The notes: generated from the sequence alone by a model not told the origin. 18,337 nt of DNA from an uncultured Gammaproteobacteria bacterium (GCA_945788675.1 CALZMY010000050.1:1-18337); one strand, 5' to 3'. Shown: positions 1 through 7,715, counted from the stretch's first letter. Numbers and translations: made by a program.

Positions 1-45
1 AGCGATTAAAAATGACGATAAAATGGCGTTCTAAAACAATAACAG

Positions 46-218
46 TTGACATTTCACAGAACCCTACCATTTTCATATCAGGTTAGTGTACACTCGAGCT
101 ATCTGCAGGTTTTGGTATAGGCGGTTTTTGTTGACCCTCTCCAGCGCACCACCTGAATATTCCAGCTTAAAGCTGCAGACTTTGATGACAATGGTTTAAC
201 AGAAAAAAGGTGAGTGTA
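46..218 (+). promoter_or_regulatory. Long upstream leader and possible promoter of the cold-shock gene
   Basis: About 200 nt without an ORF precede the cold-shock start. A perfect -35-like TTGACA lies at 46-51, but no good -10 sits 17 nt after it. Other weak candidates are TATAGG at 116-121 and TTGACC at 131-136. The hexamer CTGCAG occurs at 103-108 and again at 173-178 and could pair in RNA. Long structured leaders are typical of cspA-family mRNAs, where they control cold-dependent translation; that such a leader exists here is inference. I cannot choose a transcription start. Confidence 0.25.
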
Positions 219-422
219 ATGGCAACAGGTACAGTTAAGTGGTTCAATGATTCAAAAGGCTTTGGTTTTATCGCTCAGGACAACGGTGGGGACGACGTAT
301 TTGTCCATTTCAGAGCAATCTCAGGCGACGGCTTCAAGACCCTCACAGAAGGTCAGAAAGTTAGCTACGAAGTTGAACAGGGGCCTAAGGGTCCTTCAGC
401 TGCAAACGTAGTGCCTGAATAA
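219..422 (+). CDS. Cold-shock protein, CspA family
   Basis: A 67-residue single cold-shock domain, the usual family length. It binds single-stranded RNA/DNA in the cytoplasm and melts RNA secondary structure. Both nucleic-acid-binding motifs are intact: RNP1 KGFGFI at residues 13-18 and RNP2 VFVHF at 27-31; W8 and the surrounding aromatic residues are also present. I chose the ATG at 219 because AAAAAAGG at 203-210 sits 8 nt upstream. A GTG at 210 would add three residues (MSV) but overlap that ribosome site. The gene stands alone and ends at a strong intrinsic terminator. The family is certain. Which paralogue it is, and whether it is cold-induced or constitutive, cannot be read from the sequence. 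Confidence 0.95.
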   Translation: MATGTVKWFNDSKGFGFIAQDNGGDDVFVHFRAISGDGFKTLTEGQKVSYEVEQGPKGPSAANVVPE

Positions 423-451
423 CGGCTTATAGCCCGGTTCAGTTGTTATTT

Positions 452-485
452 AAAGAGAACCTGGCGCCGCCCGGTTCTCTTTTTT
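452..485 (+). terminator. Intrinsic terminator of the cold-shock gene
   Basis: A perfect 10-bp stem pairs AAAGAGAACC (452-461) with GGTTCTCTTT (473-482). The loop is GC-rich (462-472) and the T-run continues to 485. It lies 29 nt after the cold-shock stop and separates that gene from the next. Confidence 0.9.
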
Positions 486-615
486 ATGACACACTGACTA
501 ACTCATCTGCATCGATCAACCTTACCGTCTCTGCACGGTAGGCCTATGCATTATCGTACCCATATAGCTACTACGTTCGTATGATAGCTAATGACTATTA
601 CTAAGGAGAATACCC

Positions 616-1020
616 ATGCGTCTATACAGAAAGGCCGCACTGGCGATTTTTTTAACGCTCGGATTTGGTTTCGCCCATGCGGGTGAAGCGACAAAGAGTG
701 TCGAAGCTGTCAATCTTGAAAAAGCGGCCCTGAAAGATCAGGTCGTCACCATCCATGGTACTGTCACCAAGGCCAACAACGGCATCATGAAGCGCAACTT
801 TGTCCACATTGAAGATGGTAGTGGCGAAGGAGAAACTGCCAGCCTGATCATCACCAGCCAGGATACCGCATCCGCCGGTGATCAAGTGATTGTTACAGGA
901 AAAGTCGCGCTCGACACAGACTTTGGCTTTGGTTATCTCTATCCACTACTGATTGAGGAGGCTACTATCAAACAGGCCGGCGGCAACTCAGCCTCTCACG
1001 CCAAGCCCCACAGCCACTAA
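616..1020 (+). CDS. Secreted OB-fold protein (NrfJ-like nucleotide-binding fold)
   Basis: 134 residues. The N-terminus has a Sec signal peptide: basic MRLYRK, a hydrophobic core, and a likely AHA cleavage site near residues 20-22, so the product is probably periplasmic. Residues about 40-118 match the small OB-fold proteins related to NrfJ, with the pattern TIHGTVTKANNGIMKRNFVH followed by an acidic DGSG turn. The family's molecular role is poorly known; a link to redox or metal proteins is only suggested by NrfJ-type neighbours elsewhere, and none occur here. The C-terminus has three His in the last seven residues (HAKPHSH), which might bind metal. The start is well supported by AAGGAGA at 603-609. 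A possible -10 TATGAT lies at 580-585 with no clear -35. I see no operon partner. Confidence 0.75.
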   Translation: MRLYRKAALAIFLTLGFGFAHAGEATKSVEAVNLEKAALKDQVVTIHGTVTKANNGIMKRNFVHIEDGSGEGETASLIITSQDTASAGDQVIVTGKVALDTDFGFGYLYPLLIEEATIKQAGGNSASHAKPHSH

Positions 1021-1037
1021 TAAATTATCTGTTGTGC

Positions 1038-1072
1038 GTTACCTGTGCACATAAATTCTGTGCTCAGGTAAC
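1038..1072. other. Long stem-loop between the OB-fold and flavoprotein genes
   Basis: The arms 1038-1051 and 1059-1072 form a 14-bp stem with one mismatch around a 7-nt loop (TAAATTC). It starts 17 nt after the OB-fold gene stop. No T-run follows on either strand, so it is not a classical intrinsic terminator. It could stabilise the upstream mRNA 3' end, act as a weak terminator, or be a protein-binding palindrome. Confidence 0.6.
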
Positions 1073-1116
1073 CTCCGCATCCAGCCCCCTATTTTTGCAG
1101 TTTCCTCTGCTATTCA

Positions 1117-2337
1117 ATGACAAAGAAGATCGACGTCATCATTATCGGTGCCAGCGCCGCTGGACTGATGTGCGCAATCGAGGCTGGTAAGCGCGGCCGC
1201 AGCGTTATTGTGCTCGACCATGCTAACAAAGCAGGCAAAAAAATATTGATGTCTGGTGGGGGTCGCTGCAACTTCACCAACTACCATGTTGATGCCGACA
1301 ACTATCTGTCTCACAACCCTCACTTCTGCAAATCAGCCCTGAGCCGCTTCACCCAATGGGACTTCCTGGCACTGATCGATAAACACCAGATTCCGTTTCA
1401 TGAGCGTGACCACGGCCAGCTCTTCTGTAATAAAAGTGCCAAAGACATTCTCAACATGCTGCTCGCAGAAACGCAAAATGCGAATGTAACAGTTCAACTC
1501 AACACTGAAATTAGCGCCATTCACAAATATGGCGATAACCATTCCACTCACAGTAGCGAGCTAAAACCTGATCACGGTTTCGAGCTACTGACCAAACGTG
1601 GTAATTACGTCTGCTCATCACTTGTCATCGCGAGTGGTGGACTCTCCATTCCCAAAATGGGCGCAACGCCTTTTGGCTACAAACTGGCAGAACAGTTCGG
1701 CATCAAAGTGTGGCCAACACGCGCAGGTCTGGTTCCCTTTACACTTCAACCGGATGATAAGGCCAGACTCGCAGACCTCTCTGGAATCGCTATCGATAGT
1801 CTCGTCAGTAATGGTCACCAGGCATTTCGTGAAAATACCCTGTTCACCCACCGAGGGCTCAGCGGTCCAGCAATCCTGCAAATCTCATCGTATTGGGAAG
1901 CGGGCGAAACAATCTCGATGGATCTCTGCCCAGGTATCGCAGTTATTGAAGCACTAAAAACACTACAGCAACAACGCCCACAGATTCAATTAAAGAATGC
2001 GCTACACCACTGGCTTCCCAGGCGTGTGGTCACCACACTACTGACCGATCTACCACTCGAAGCGCCTTTACAGTCACTATCGCAACATCAACTCGAAACG
2101 ATTGAACACCGCGTACATCAGTGGAAGATTAAACCCAATGGCACAGAGGGTTACCGCACCGCCGAAGTCACACTGGGAGGGGTCGATTGTGATGCGCTCT
2201 CATCAAAGACCATGGAAAGCATTCAGGTGAGCGGACTCTTTTTTATTGGCGAGGTGATTGATGTGACTGGATGGCTCGGCGGCTATAATTTTCAATGGGC
2301 GTGGTCATCGGGATGGTGCGCGGGACAATATGCCTAA
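1117..2337 (+). CDS. FAD-dependent oxidoreductase, BaiN/YhiN (HI0933) family
   Basis: 406 residues, the normal family length (about 400). The N-terminal Rossmann nucleotide-binding strand reads DVIIIGASAAGL (residues 6-17), a GxSxxG variant of GxGxxG, with D34 ending the second strand as the likely ribose-binding acid. It is followed by the family signature SGGGRCNFTN (46-55). The C-terminal FAD-contacting block GEVIDVTGWLGGYNFQWAW (from about residue 378) is intact. The protein is a cytoplasmic flavoprotein. Physiological substrates of the proteobacterial members are not established, so no reaction is assigned; the BaiN bile-acid role belongs to gut Clostridia and should not be transferred. 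No good Shine-Dalgarno precedes the ATG, so the exact start is moderately sure. The gene converges with the diguanylate cyclase gene 20 nt away. Confidence 0.9.
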   Translation: MTKKIDVIIIGASAAGLMCAIEAGKRGRSVIVLDHANKAGKKILMSGGGRCNFTNYHVDADNYLSHNPHFCKSALSRFTQWDFLALIDKHQIPFHERDHGQLFCNKSAKDILNMLLAETQNANVTVQLNTEISAIHKYGDNHSTHSSELKPDHGFELLTKRGNYVCSSLVIASGGLSIPKMGATPFGYKLAEQFGIKVWPTRAGLVPFTLQPDDKARLADLSGIAIDSLVSNGHQAFRENTLFTHRGLSGPAILQISSYWEAGETISMDLCPGIAVIEALKTLQQQRPQIQLKNALHHWLPRRVVTTLLTDLPLEAPLQSLSQHQLETIEHRVHQWKIKPNGTEGYRTAEVTLGGVDCDALSSKTMESIQVSGLFFIGEVIDVTGWLGGYNFQWAWSSGWCAGQYA

Positions 2338-2357
2338 AAAAAAGCACCTGTTACATC

Positions 2358-3650
2358 TTATTTAGATTCATCATTTACATACTGCTCTACTCGATTCCGC
2401 CCCAGATCTTTCGCCTTATAAACAGCCAAATCTGCCTTGCCGAACAGCGCATCAAGATCGTCATCCAACGCAAGCTCTGCCACACCGATACTCGCGGTAA
2501 CCACAATATCATCAGGTCGAGATTCCGCTATATTCTTTCGCAGCACCTCTGCCTTCATCATGGCATCTGCCTGACCACAGTGAGTCAACAATATCACAAA
2601 TTCTTCACCGCCAAAGCGGGCAACGAAATCGCCGTGACGACACGATGCCTGCATCACTTCACCCATCTTCTTCAGCACTACATCCCCTTTTGCATGACCA
2701 TAGTTATCATTGACTGCCTTGAAGTGATCGATATCAATCACCAATAAAGAAACTGGATATTGATGACGAACGGCATCGATGAGATATTTCGGTCCAATAT
2801 CAAACAGGCTACGCCTGTTATATAACCCGGTAAGCTGATCACTCATCGCCAGCTTAAGCAACTCCTGCTGCTGTTTACGAAACTGCTCAAATAACTTTTT
2901 GTGGGCAATTAGATTGGAAGCACGTGCAATCAACTCGTCATTATCGTAGGGCTTAATAATATAATCATTGGCACCATTGCGGAGAAAGGAGGTACGCTTC
3001 GATTGATTCGACTCCATTGAGAGCACAAGAATCGGTATTCGCGCCTTATCGAAATCTTCATAATCACGAACATATGAGATCAAATCATCGCCAGTTCCAT
3101 CACCATCCAGATAATAGTCGGTGATAATCAGATCAAATTCCTGTTGTTGAAATGCTTCGATTGCCGACGCCACGTCTAATACGTGTTTGACAGTCGCCCG
3201 ATAGCCACGCAACAGAGTGGAAGTGAGATCAGCAACTGATTTATTATCCTCGATATAAAGTATTCTGGCCTTCAGATCGATAGTGCGGTTGTTGACTGCT
3301 TCGAGTAAAAATCGCTCAATCGCGGGAAAATCTTTTTTATTAAAAACAAGTTTGTAACCTGCTTTGTTCGCCTCGTAATAGACATCTTCAACCGTTTCGG
3401 CTGTCAGCATTATTGTCAAAGCGTCATCAATATAATGGTGCTCCCGAAAACGAACTAAAAATAACTCAGCCCCTACGTCCTCAAGATGGCGTGACACAAT
3501 AATGAAGTCATACTGACGCCCTCCATCCCTCTCAAGCGCCTCTTTTCCAGTTTCACGGACAACGCAATTTACGCCGATCGCCGTTAGCATGTTCTCTAAC
3601 ATCTCTCGGTTATACTTTGAACTATCTACAATCAGGGCATTAATTGACAT
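2358..3650 (-). CDS. Response-regulator diguanylate cyclase, REC-REC-GGDEF (PleD-like)
   Basis: 430 residues with three cytoplasmic domains. REC1 (about 1-122) keeps acidic D9, T83 and K105-K106, but the phospho-acceptor position is Ser (S53 in FIIVSRHL), so it probably cannot be phosphorylated. REC2 (about 128-255) looks complete: E134-D135, acceptor D178 in LIITDYYLDGDGTG, S211, K233. The GGDEF domain (about 265-425) has the active-site loop GGEEF at 347-351 and an inhibitory I-site RHGD at 338-341, exactly five residues upstream. It should therefore make c-di-GMP from two GTP with product feedback, gated by REC2 phosphorylation and dimerisation. No histidine kinase is adjacent. The start is supported by AAAGGA eight nt before the ATG. 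The domain layout resembles PleD, in which REC1 is the active receiver; here the roles appear exchanged. Confidence 0.93.
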   Translation of the reverse strand: MSINALIVDSSKYNREMLENMLTAIGVNCVVRETGKEALERDGGRQYDFIIVSRHLEDVGAELFLVRFREHHYIDDALTIMLTAETVEDVYYEANKAGYKLVFNKKDFPAIERFLLEAVNNRTIDLKARILYIEDNKSVADLTSTLLRGYRATVKHVLDVASAIEAFQQQEFDLIITDYYLDGDGTGDDLISYVRDYEDFDKARIPILVLSMESNQSKRTSFLRNGANDYIIKPYDNDELIARASNLIAHKKLFEQFRKQQQELLKLAMSDQLTGLYNRRSLFDIGPKYLIDAVRHQYPVSLLVIDIDHFKAVNDNYGHAKGDVVLKKMGEVMQASCRHGDFVARFGGEEFVILLTHCGQADAMMKAEVLRKNIAESRPDDIVVTASIGVAELALDDDLDALFGKADLAVYKAKDLGRNRVEQYVNDESK

Positions 3651-3765
3651 TACATGAATCCTTTATACATGATAATAATCTCTCCATCTGCCCACATCCA
3701 TCGGTATCCCACTCAATCACATCTCAATATCGGCAAGTTGGTAATAATTTAGACCATCTTCGGCT

Positions 3766-4185
3766 TCAATACAGCTTCAACACCATTTTGCGATGTTCAA
3801 TCCCAGCATCCATAAAAGACTCACTCACCACCTCAAAACCAGAATGTTGGTAGAAAGGAATGGCTGAGACCTGGGCATCCAGCGCTACATGTGGCAACTG
3901 TGCATCTCTGGCAGCAGTGATCATCCTTTCTAAAAGCTGGCTGCCTACACCCTGCCCTCGCCACCGCTTCAACACGGCCATGCGGCCTATCTTCCCGGCT
4001 GCGGTCATGCGTGCTGTACCGACCGCTTCATCGCCACTCAACGCTAATAATTGCATGCACTGTTCATCGAGCCCGTCCCACTCCAGCGCTACCGGAACAT
4101 TTTGCTCTTCGATAAAGACTGCCTCACGAATCGGGCAGATCCGCGCCTGCATCGCCTGCCACTCGACTACTTCAACCGTGATCAT
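3766..4185 (-). CDS. GNAT-family N-acetyltransferase
   Basis: 139 residues from the chosen start. The GNAT fold is shown by the acetyl-CoA pyrophosphate-binding motif RWRGQGVGSQLL, preceded by the strand IGRMAVLKRW, and by the late block VSAIPFYQHSGFEVVSESF. The N-terminal block REAVFIEEQNVPVALEWDGLDEQ is typical of the small ElaA/YjcF-like predicted acyltransferases; the substrate is unknown. A longer reading frame opens at 4311, but I prefer the ATG at 4185, which lies inside the end of roxA (AATGATCACGGTTGA) and overlaps it by 14 nt; upstream residues do not look like GNAT sequence. It is the last gene of ppnN-roxA-GNAT and probably translationally coupled. I see no clear terminator after it. 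Confidence 0.88.
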   Translation of the reverse strand: MITVEVVEWQAMQARICPIREAVFIEEQNVPVALEWDGLDEQCMQLLALSGDEAVGTARMTAAGKIGRMAVLKRWRGQGVGSQLLERMITAARDAQLPHVALDAQVSAIPFYQHSGFEVVSESFMDAGIEHRKMVLKLY

Positions 4186-5359
4186 TTTCGAAATAGAGAT
4201 GGCCGTCGTTATACAGTCGGCACAACAGTGCGCAATTATCATTCGATGCGAGCAGCTCACGCCACGCCTCCACAGTATGAATACGCTGATCACACAACAG
4301 GTAAACTGCATCCTTCAGAGAGACATCAAGTGCTTCAATGTTACCCGCTACAAAGAGCAATACCGATGAGGCTTGATCGATACAGGCAAAACGGCTCAGT
4401 TCACACCGCCACAGTGTTTCACCCTGTTGAAATCTACCCACAAAGGCTTCAACGTTCAATGGCTGCGGCTGCGGTTCAACGTGATCACCACTCTTCGATT
4501 GCGTCACGACCTGTCCAAACCAGCGAGCGATATCGTCATCTGTCACAGGCATGCTATTGATAATCTCACGCACATGTTTTAACGCAGCCGGGCTGATCTC
4601 ACCGGGGTGCTGTTGCAGCGTAAGATCAGGATCACGATAGTGGCTGGTTGGTAGCCGCTCTTCTGCCAGATAATCGACAAAACTTGTGATCAAGTCGCAC
4701 TCGGCAGGGGCGCGAAAGCCAATCGAGTAGGTCAGACTATCCCCCAGTGCAACGCCGTGATGCGATACCCCGGGCGGAAGATAGAGCATATCCCCCACCT
4801 CCAGCTCCCAGCTCTGCTGCGCATCGAACTGCGAGAGAATACGCAGATCAAGCCCGGGGATCAGATCGCTATCATTCACCTCCGCACTGGAGATCTGCCA
4901 ACGCTTACGCCCCAATCCCTGCAGTAAAAAAACGTCGTATTGGTCGACATGTGGACCGACGGAACCATCAATCGGTGAGTAGCTCACCATAATGTCATCG
5001 ATCCGCCAGTTAGGGATAAAACGAAACGACTCCAGTAGCTGCGCCAACACAGGTACATACTTATGAACCTCCTGTATCAACAGCGTCCAGTGGCTTTCAG
5101 GCAACTCAGAAAAAAGAGCCTCATCAAATGGCCCATGACTAAGCTGCCAGGGTGTATCGCTATCTTTTTTCCCACTTCTATCCAGGATCAGGCGTGACTC
5201 TATGCCCTCTTCACACGCCATGCCCGCGATCTCTTCTGGTGAAAGTGGCGTCTCAAAGGCGGGAAATGCGGCCTTTATCAATAGCGGCTGTTTTTGCCAG
5301 TACTCTGCCAAAAACAGCTCGGCACTCATCCCGTCGGGCAGTGGCCACGGCGATATCAT
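4172..5359 (-). CDS. roxA: Ribosomal protein uL16 arginine hydroxylase, RoxA/YcfD type
   Basis: 395 residues of the JmjC/cupin 2-oxoglutarate- and Fe(II)-dependent oxygenase family. By homology it hydroxylates an arginine of ribosomal protein uL16 (L16). The metal triad is visible: H137 and D139 in GPHVDQYD, and H200 in PPGVSHHG. R216 in YSIGFRAP is a candidate 2-oxoglutarate contact. The N-terminal MISPWPLPDGMSAELFLAEY and KQPLLIKAAFP are typical of YcfD, and a C-terminal winged-helix-like dimerisation part follows the cupin. I start at the ATG at 5359, whose A is the last base of the ppnN stop (TGATG). The frame also allows a TTG at 5380 adding seven residues, which is less likely. Activity depends on O2 and 2-oxoglutarate, so it may report oxygen supply to the ribosome. 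Confidence 0.92.
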   Translation of the reverse strand: MISPWPLPDGMSAELFLAEYWQKQPLLIKAAFPAFETPLSPEEIAGMACEEGIESRLILDRSGKKDSDTPWQLSHGPFDEALFSELPESHWTLLIQEVHKYVPVLAQLLESFRFIPNWRIDDIMVSYSPIDGSVGPHVDQYDVFLLQGLGRKRWQISSAEVNDSDLIPGLDLRILSQFDAQQSWELEVGDMLYLPPGVSHHGVALGDSLTYSIGFRAPAECDLITSFVDYLAEERLPTSHYRDPDLTLQQHPGEISPAALKHVREIINSMPVTDDDIARWFGQVVTQSKSGDHVEPQPQPLNVEAFVGRFQQGETLWRCELSRFACIDQASSVLLFVAGNIEALDVSLKDAVYLLCDQRIHTVEAWRELLASNDNCALLCRLYNDGHLYFENDHG

Positions 5360-6729
5360 CAACGAATGATCTTGTAACAAGGGGTATAGACACTGCCCGG
5401 CAGTTTCATGCGCTGTTGCGAAACAAACGAACTCAACAATGCATCCAACGGCTCCATAATGGCCGCATCACCACGGATTTCAAAGTGACCATGTTCCTCA
5501 ATCGCACGAATGCCATCGTCCTTCACATTGCCGGCAACGATCCCTGAAAAAGCGCATCGCAAATTGGCGGCCAGCAAGTGGCAATCCTGATTTTTATGTA
5601 GCGCCAGGCTACTCATATTTTCATGGGTCGGTGCAAATGGGCTCTGAAACTCAGGCGCGATCTTCAATAACCAGTTAAAGTAATAGGCATCACCCTTTTC
5701 AACTCTGAATTGACGAACTTTCTCAATCCCGGCTGAGACCTCGCGCGCCACTTTCACCGCATCATCGATAATGATCTGGTAACGTGCCTGCGCCTCAGCA
5801 CCCAGTGTCGCGCCAATAAACTGGTCGATCTGTTCAAAGTAAGCACTCGCACTTTCCGGCCCGGTCAGAATCATCGGAAACGGCATCTCTTTATTCTCAG
5901 GATGCAACAAGATTCCCAGCATATAGAGGATCTCTTCAGCGGTGCCTGCACCACCCGGGAAGACCACTATACCGTGAGCGGTACGCACAAATGCCTCAAG
6001 TCGTTTTTCGATATCGGGCAGGATCACCAGATTATTGACAATTGGGTTTGGCGATTCAGCGGCAATAATACCCGGCTCAGTAATCCCAATATAGTGACCA
6101 TCCGCGATACGCTGTTTTGCATGACCAATCGTTGCCCCTTTCATCGGCCCTTTCATCGCGCCCGGACCACATCCGGTACCAACATCGATACCACGTAGTC
6201 CCATCTCATAACCAACCACTTTGGTGTAATCGTATTCATGCCGCCCAATCGAGTGACCACCCCAGCAAACCACCAAATTGGGCATCGTGCGTGGGTGCAG
6301 GATATTCGCGTTACGCAGGATGTGGAAAACGGCGTTGGTAATCCCTTCCGAATCAGTAAGGTCAAAGGTTGGATTATCCTGGATCTCATCGCTAACATAA
6401 ATGATGTCACGCAACACGGCAAACAGATGCTCACTGATCCCCCTGATCATCTTGCCGTCTACAAAGGCGCTCGACGGGGCATTCTTGACTTCAAGCTTGA
6501 TGCCACGCTCCTGCTGAATCACCCGGATATCAAAGTCTGGATAGCGCTCCAGCAGCTCCTTACCATCATCCAGGTCACTACCACAATTCAACACCGCCAG
6601 TGAACAGTTGCGAAAGATGGTATACAAGCCACTTTGGCTGCGGTCAAGCAGTTTGCTCACCTCTACCCTGGAGAGCACATCCATATGCCCTTGCGGGGTA
6701 ATTCTTGCGTCGACTACTTCGTCACTCAT
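5359..6729 (-). CDS. ppnN: Pyrimidine/purine nucleotide 5'-monophosphate nucleosidase PpnN (LOG family)
   Basis: 456 residues, nearly the length of E. coli PpnN/YgdH (454). The central Rossmann-like LOG domain has VVCWGGHSIGRHEY (about 153-166), GTGCGPGAMKGPMKGA (184-199) and the catalytic, phosphate-binding motif PGGAGTAEE (258-266). The family cleaves the N-glycosidic bond of nucleoside monophosphates, releasing free base and ribose 5-phosphate for salvage. The E. coli enzyme is stimulated by (p)ppGpp. The extra N- and C-terminal domains that separate PpnN from short plant-type LOG proteins are present (about 1-145 and 350-456). It is the first gene of a tight operon and its TGA overlaps the roxA ATG by one nt. 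AGG lies close to the ATG, and an AT-rich TAATATAAG upstream could serve as a -10. Confidence 0.93.
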   Translation of the reverse strand: MSDEVVDARITPQGHMDVLSRVEVSKLLDRSQSGLYTIFRNCSLAVLNCGSDLDDGKELLERYPDFDIRVIQQERGIKLEVKNAPSSAFVDGKMIRGISEHLFAVLRDIIYVSDEIQDNPTFDLTDSEGITNAVFHILRNANILHPRTMPNLVVCWGGHSIGRHEYDYTKVVGYEMGLRGIDVGTGCGPGAMKGPMKGATIGHAKQRIADGHYIGITEPGIIAAESPNPIVNNLVILPDIEKRLEAFVRTAHGIVVFPGGAGTAEEILYMLGILLHPENKEMPFPMILTGPESASAYFEQIDQFIGATLGAEAQARYQIIIDDAVKVAREVSAGIEKVRQFRVEKGDAYYFNWLLKIAPEFQSPFAPTHENMSSLALHKNQDCHLLAANLRCAFSGIVAGNVKDDGIRAIEEHGHFEIRGDAAIMEPLDALLSSFVSQQRMKLPGSVYTPCYKIIR

Positions 6730-6991
6730 TACCTGATATTCTCTCTCGTTATTCTTATATTAAATTAGACGGCCATTTCGCCCAAAGCTTAACCGTAACA
6801 CACACAGATCCACATCTTATAACGCTCGTAAGAGACTAAAACACTTACCTTTTATCTATGATTCATGATGAAACTTTTTTCCAGAGCGGATCGTCCGACT
6901 ATCTTTAATAACCATAATATTTGCAAAGGTTTTTCGCAATGATGTAACTCAGCATCTAAAAGCAGCACAGTGGCACATCGAATAGGCAAGA

Positions 6992-7135
6992 ATGCATGCA
7001 ACTCAAGAAGGTTTCCGCTGTGGTTGCCAGGCAAATAGCGCCGACCGCAATGTGATTGACGCAGTAGAACCAGGCATCATCGAAGAGAGAGCGTTTGTGT
7101 CGCGGGCTAAACACTCATTAGGGAGCCCCTTGTGA
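6992..7135 (+). CDS. Doubtful 47-residue ORF
   Basis: ATG at 6992 to TGA at 7133-7135. The predicted peptide has an early CGC motif (RCGCQANSADRN) and then an amphipathic stretch (VIDAVEPGIIEERAFVSRAK). A weak AGG lies 5 nt before the ATG. I recognise no family. It is the only open plus-strand frame in this gap with a composition that looks protein-like, but at this length that can happen by chance. It may be a remnant or noise. Confidence 0.15.
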   Translation: MHATQEGFRCGCQANSADRNVIDAVEPGIIEERAFVSRAKHSLGSPL

Positions 7136-7144
7136 CAAGTGTTC

Positions 7145-7164
7145 AAAACCCACCCAATTCGATG
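7145..7164 (-). terminator. Possible weak terminator after the globin gene
   Basis: Read on the minus strand, CCATC pairs with GGTGG (one G-T wobble) across a 6-nt loop, followed by a short T-run. It starts a few bases after the globin stop. The short stem makes this a weak call. Confidence 0.3.
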
Positions 7165-7170
7165 GATTTT

Positions 7171-7563
7171 TTATGGCTGCAAATTCCGCATGTGGTCAGC
7201 TGTATTCCACAACGACTGCTTCAAATGATCACGTAGCATCGTATCCAGCACCACCTCATCCAGCGCCTTCGACATACACAACATCCACGCATCTCGCTCC
7301 GCCTCACCAATCGCAAAGGGCAGATGACGCGCGCGCAGACGAGGATGCCCATATTTTTCGATGTAGAGTGCCGGTCCACCCAACCACCCAGAGAGAAACA
7401 TATAAAGCTTGTCACGCGAACCATCCAGGCTCACCGGGTGCATCTTACGAATCCCCTCCGCCTCGGGCAGACTATCCATCAGATCATAGAAACGATCCAC
7501 CAGACGACGCACCCCCTGCTCTCCATCCAGGCGCTCATAGTGGGAATATTGCATCGCTGTCAT
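7171..7563 (-). CDS. Group II truncated haemoglobin (trHbO-like)
   Basis: 130 residues from the chosen ATG, the normal size of a 2-on-2 globin. The family pattern is clear: YERLDGEQGVRRLVDRFYDLMD (B helix with Tyr B10 = Y26), FLSGWLGGP, and KYGHPRLRARHLPFAIG, in which H80 of RARH is the proximal haem ligand. W93 in DAWMLCM is the group II Trp G8. Such globins bind O2/NO; roles in NO or peroxide handling, or in oxygen delivery, are proposed for the family. Nothing nearby fixes the role here. The frame continues upstream to 7617 without globin sequence, so I prefer 7563; an ATG at 7554 has a better placed GAG and is an equal alternative. It lies downstream of the pstS terminator and so probably has its own promoter. 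Confidence 0.92.
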   Translation of the reverse strand: MTAMQYSHYERLDGEQGVRRLVDRFYDLMDSLPEAEGIRKMHPVSLDGSRDKLYMFLSGWLGGPALYIEKYGHPRLRARHLPFAIGEAERDAWMLCMSKALDEVVLDTMLRDHLKQSLWNTADHMRNLQP

Positions 7564-7682
7564 CTCAAATACTGCTATTATCAAAAAATCGTATTCTACC
7601 TGAAAAGCGATGCACAAGTGACACTCATACCTGCCGCTCCCGGGAATCTGACTACTGCATCAAATACCCTCGGCCTGCCAAT

Positions 7683-7715
7683 AAAAAAGGCCCTGCCAAA
7701 TTGGCAGGGCCTTTT
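7683..7715 (-). terminator. Strong intrinsic terminator of pstS
   Basis: A perfect 15-bp inverted repeat pairs 7685-7699 with 7701-7715 around a single A; the tip would open into a small loop. On the minus strand it ends in a T-run. It lies 23 nt past the pstS stop and insulates the globin gene from pstS transcription. Confidence 0.92.

Larger units (their letters stand above)
6730..7170. other. Long intergenic region between ppnN and the globin gene
   Basis: 441 nt with no convincing gene. The part next to ppnN (about 6750-6770) is AT-rich and probably holds its promoter. The centre is undistinguished. The right third holds a 47-codon plus-strand ORF (listed separately) and a spaced inverted repeat AACACT (7110-7115) / AGTGTT (7137-7142). 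No rRNA, tRNA or standard ncRNA signature was recognised. It could hide a small RNA. Confidence 0.4.

Noticed and set aside
1117..2337. Bile-acid-converting BaiN function
   Set aside because: Family similarity only; no bile-acid genes nearby and the wrong kind of organism.
2295..2747. 150-residue plus-strand open frame after the flavoprotein gene
   Set aside because: It is antisense to the GGDEF domain of the cyclase and has no recognisable features.
4186..4311. N-terminal extension of the GNAT protein to 181 residues
   Set aside because: Extra residues are Cys/Ile-rich and unlike GNAT sequence; they lie within roxA in another frame. The ATG at 4185 in the roxA stop overlap fits better.
4051..4560. 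169-residue plus-strand open frame antisense to the GNAT and roxA genes
   Set aside because: Composition looks like reverse-strand noise, and the minus-strand genes have complete catalytic motifs.
5359..6729. Short plant-type LONELY GUY cytokinin-activating enzyme
   Set aside because: The protein is 456 residues with the N- and C-terminal domains of PpnN; short LOG proteins are about 200 residues.
6852..7034. 60-residue minus-strand ORF upstream of ppnN
   Set aside because: No ribosome site seen, no family resemblance, short length.
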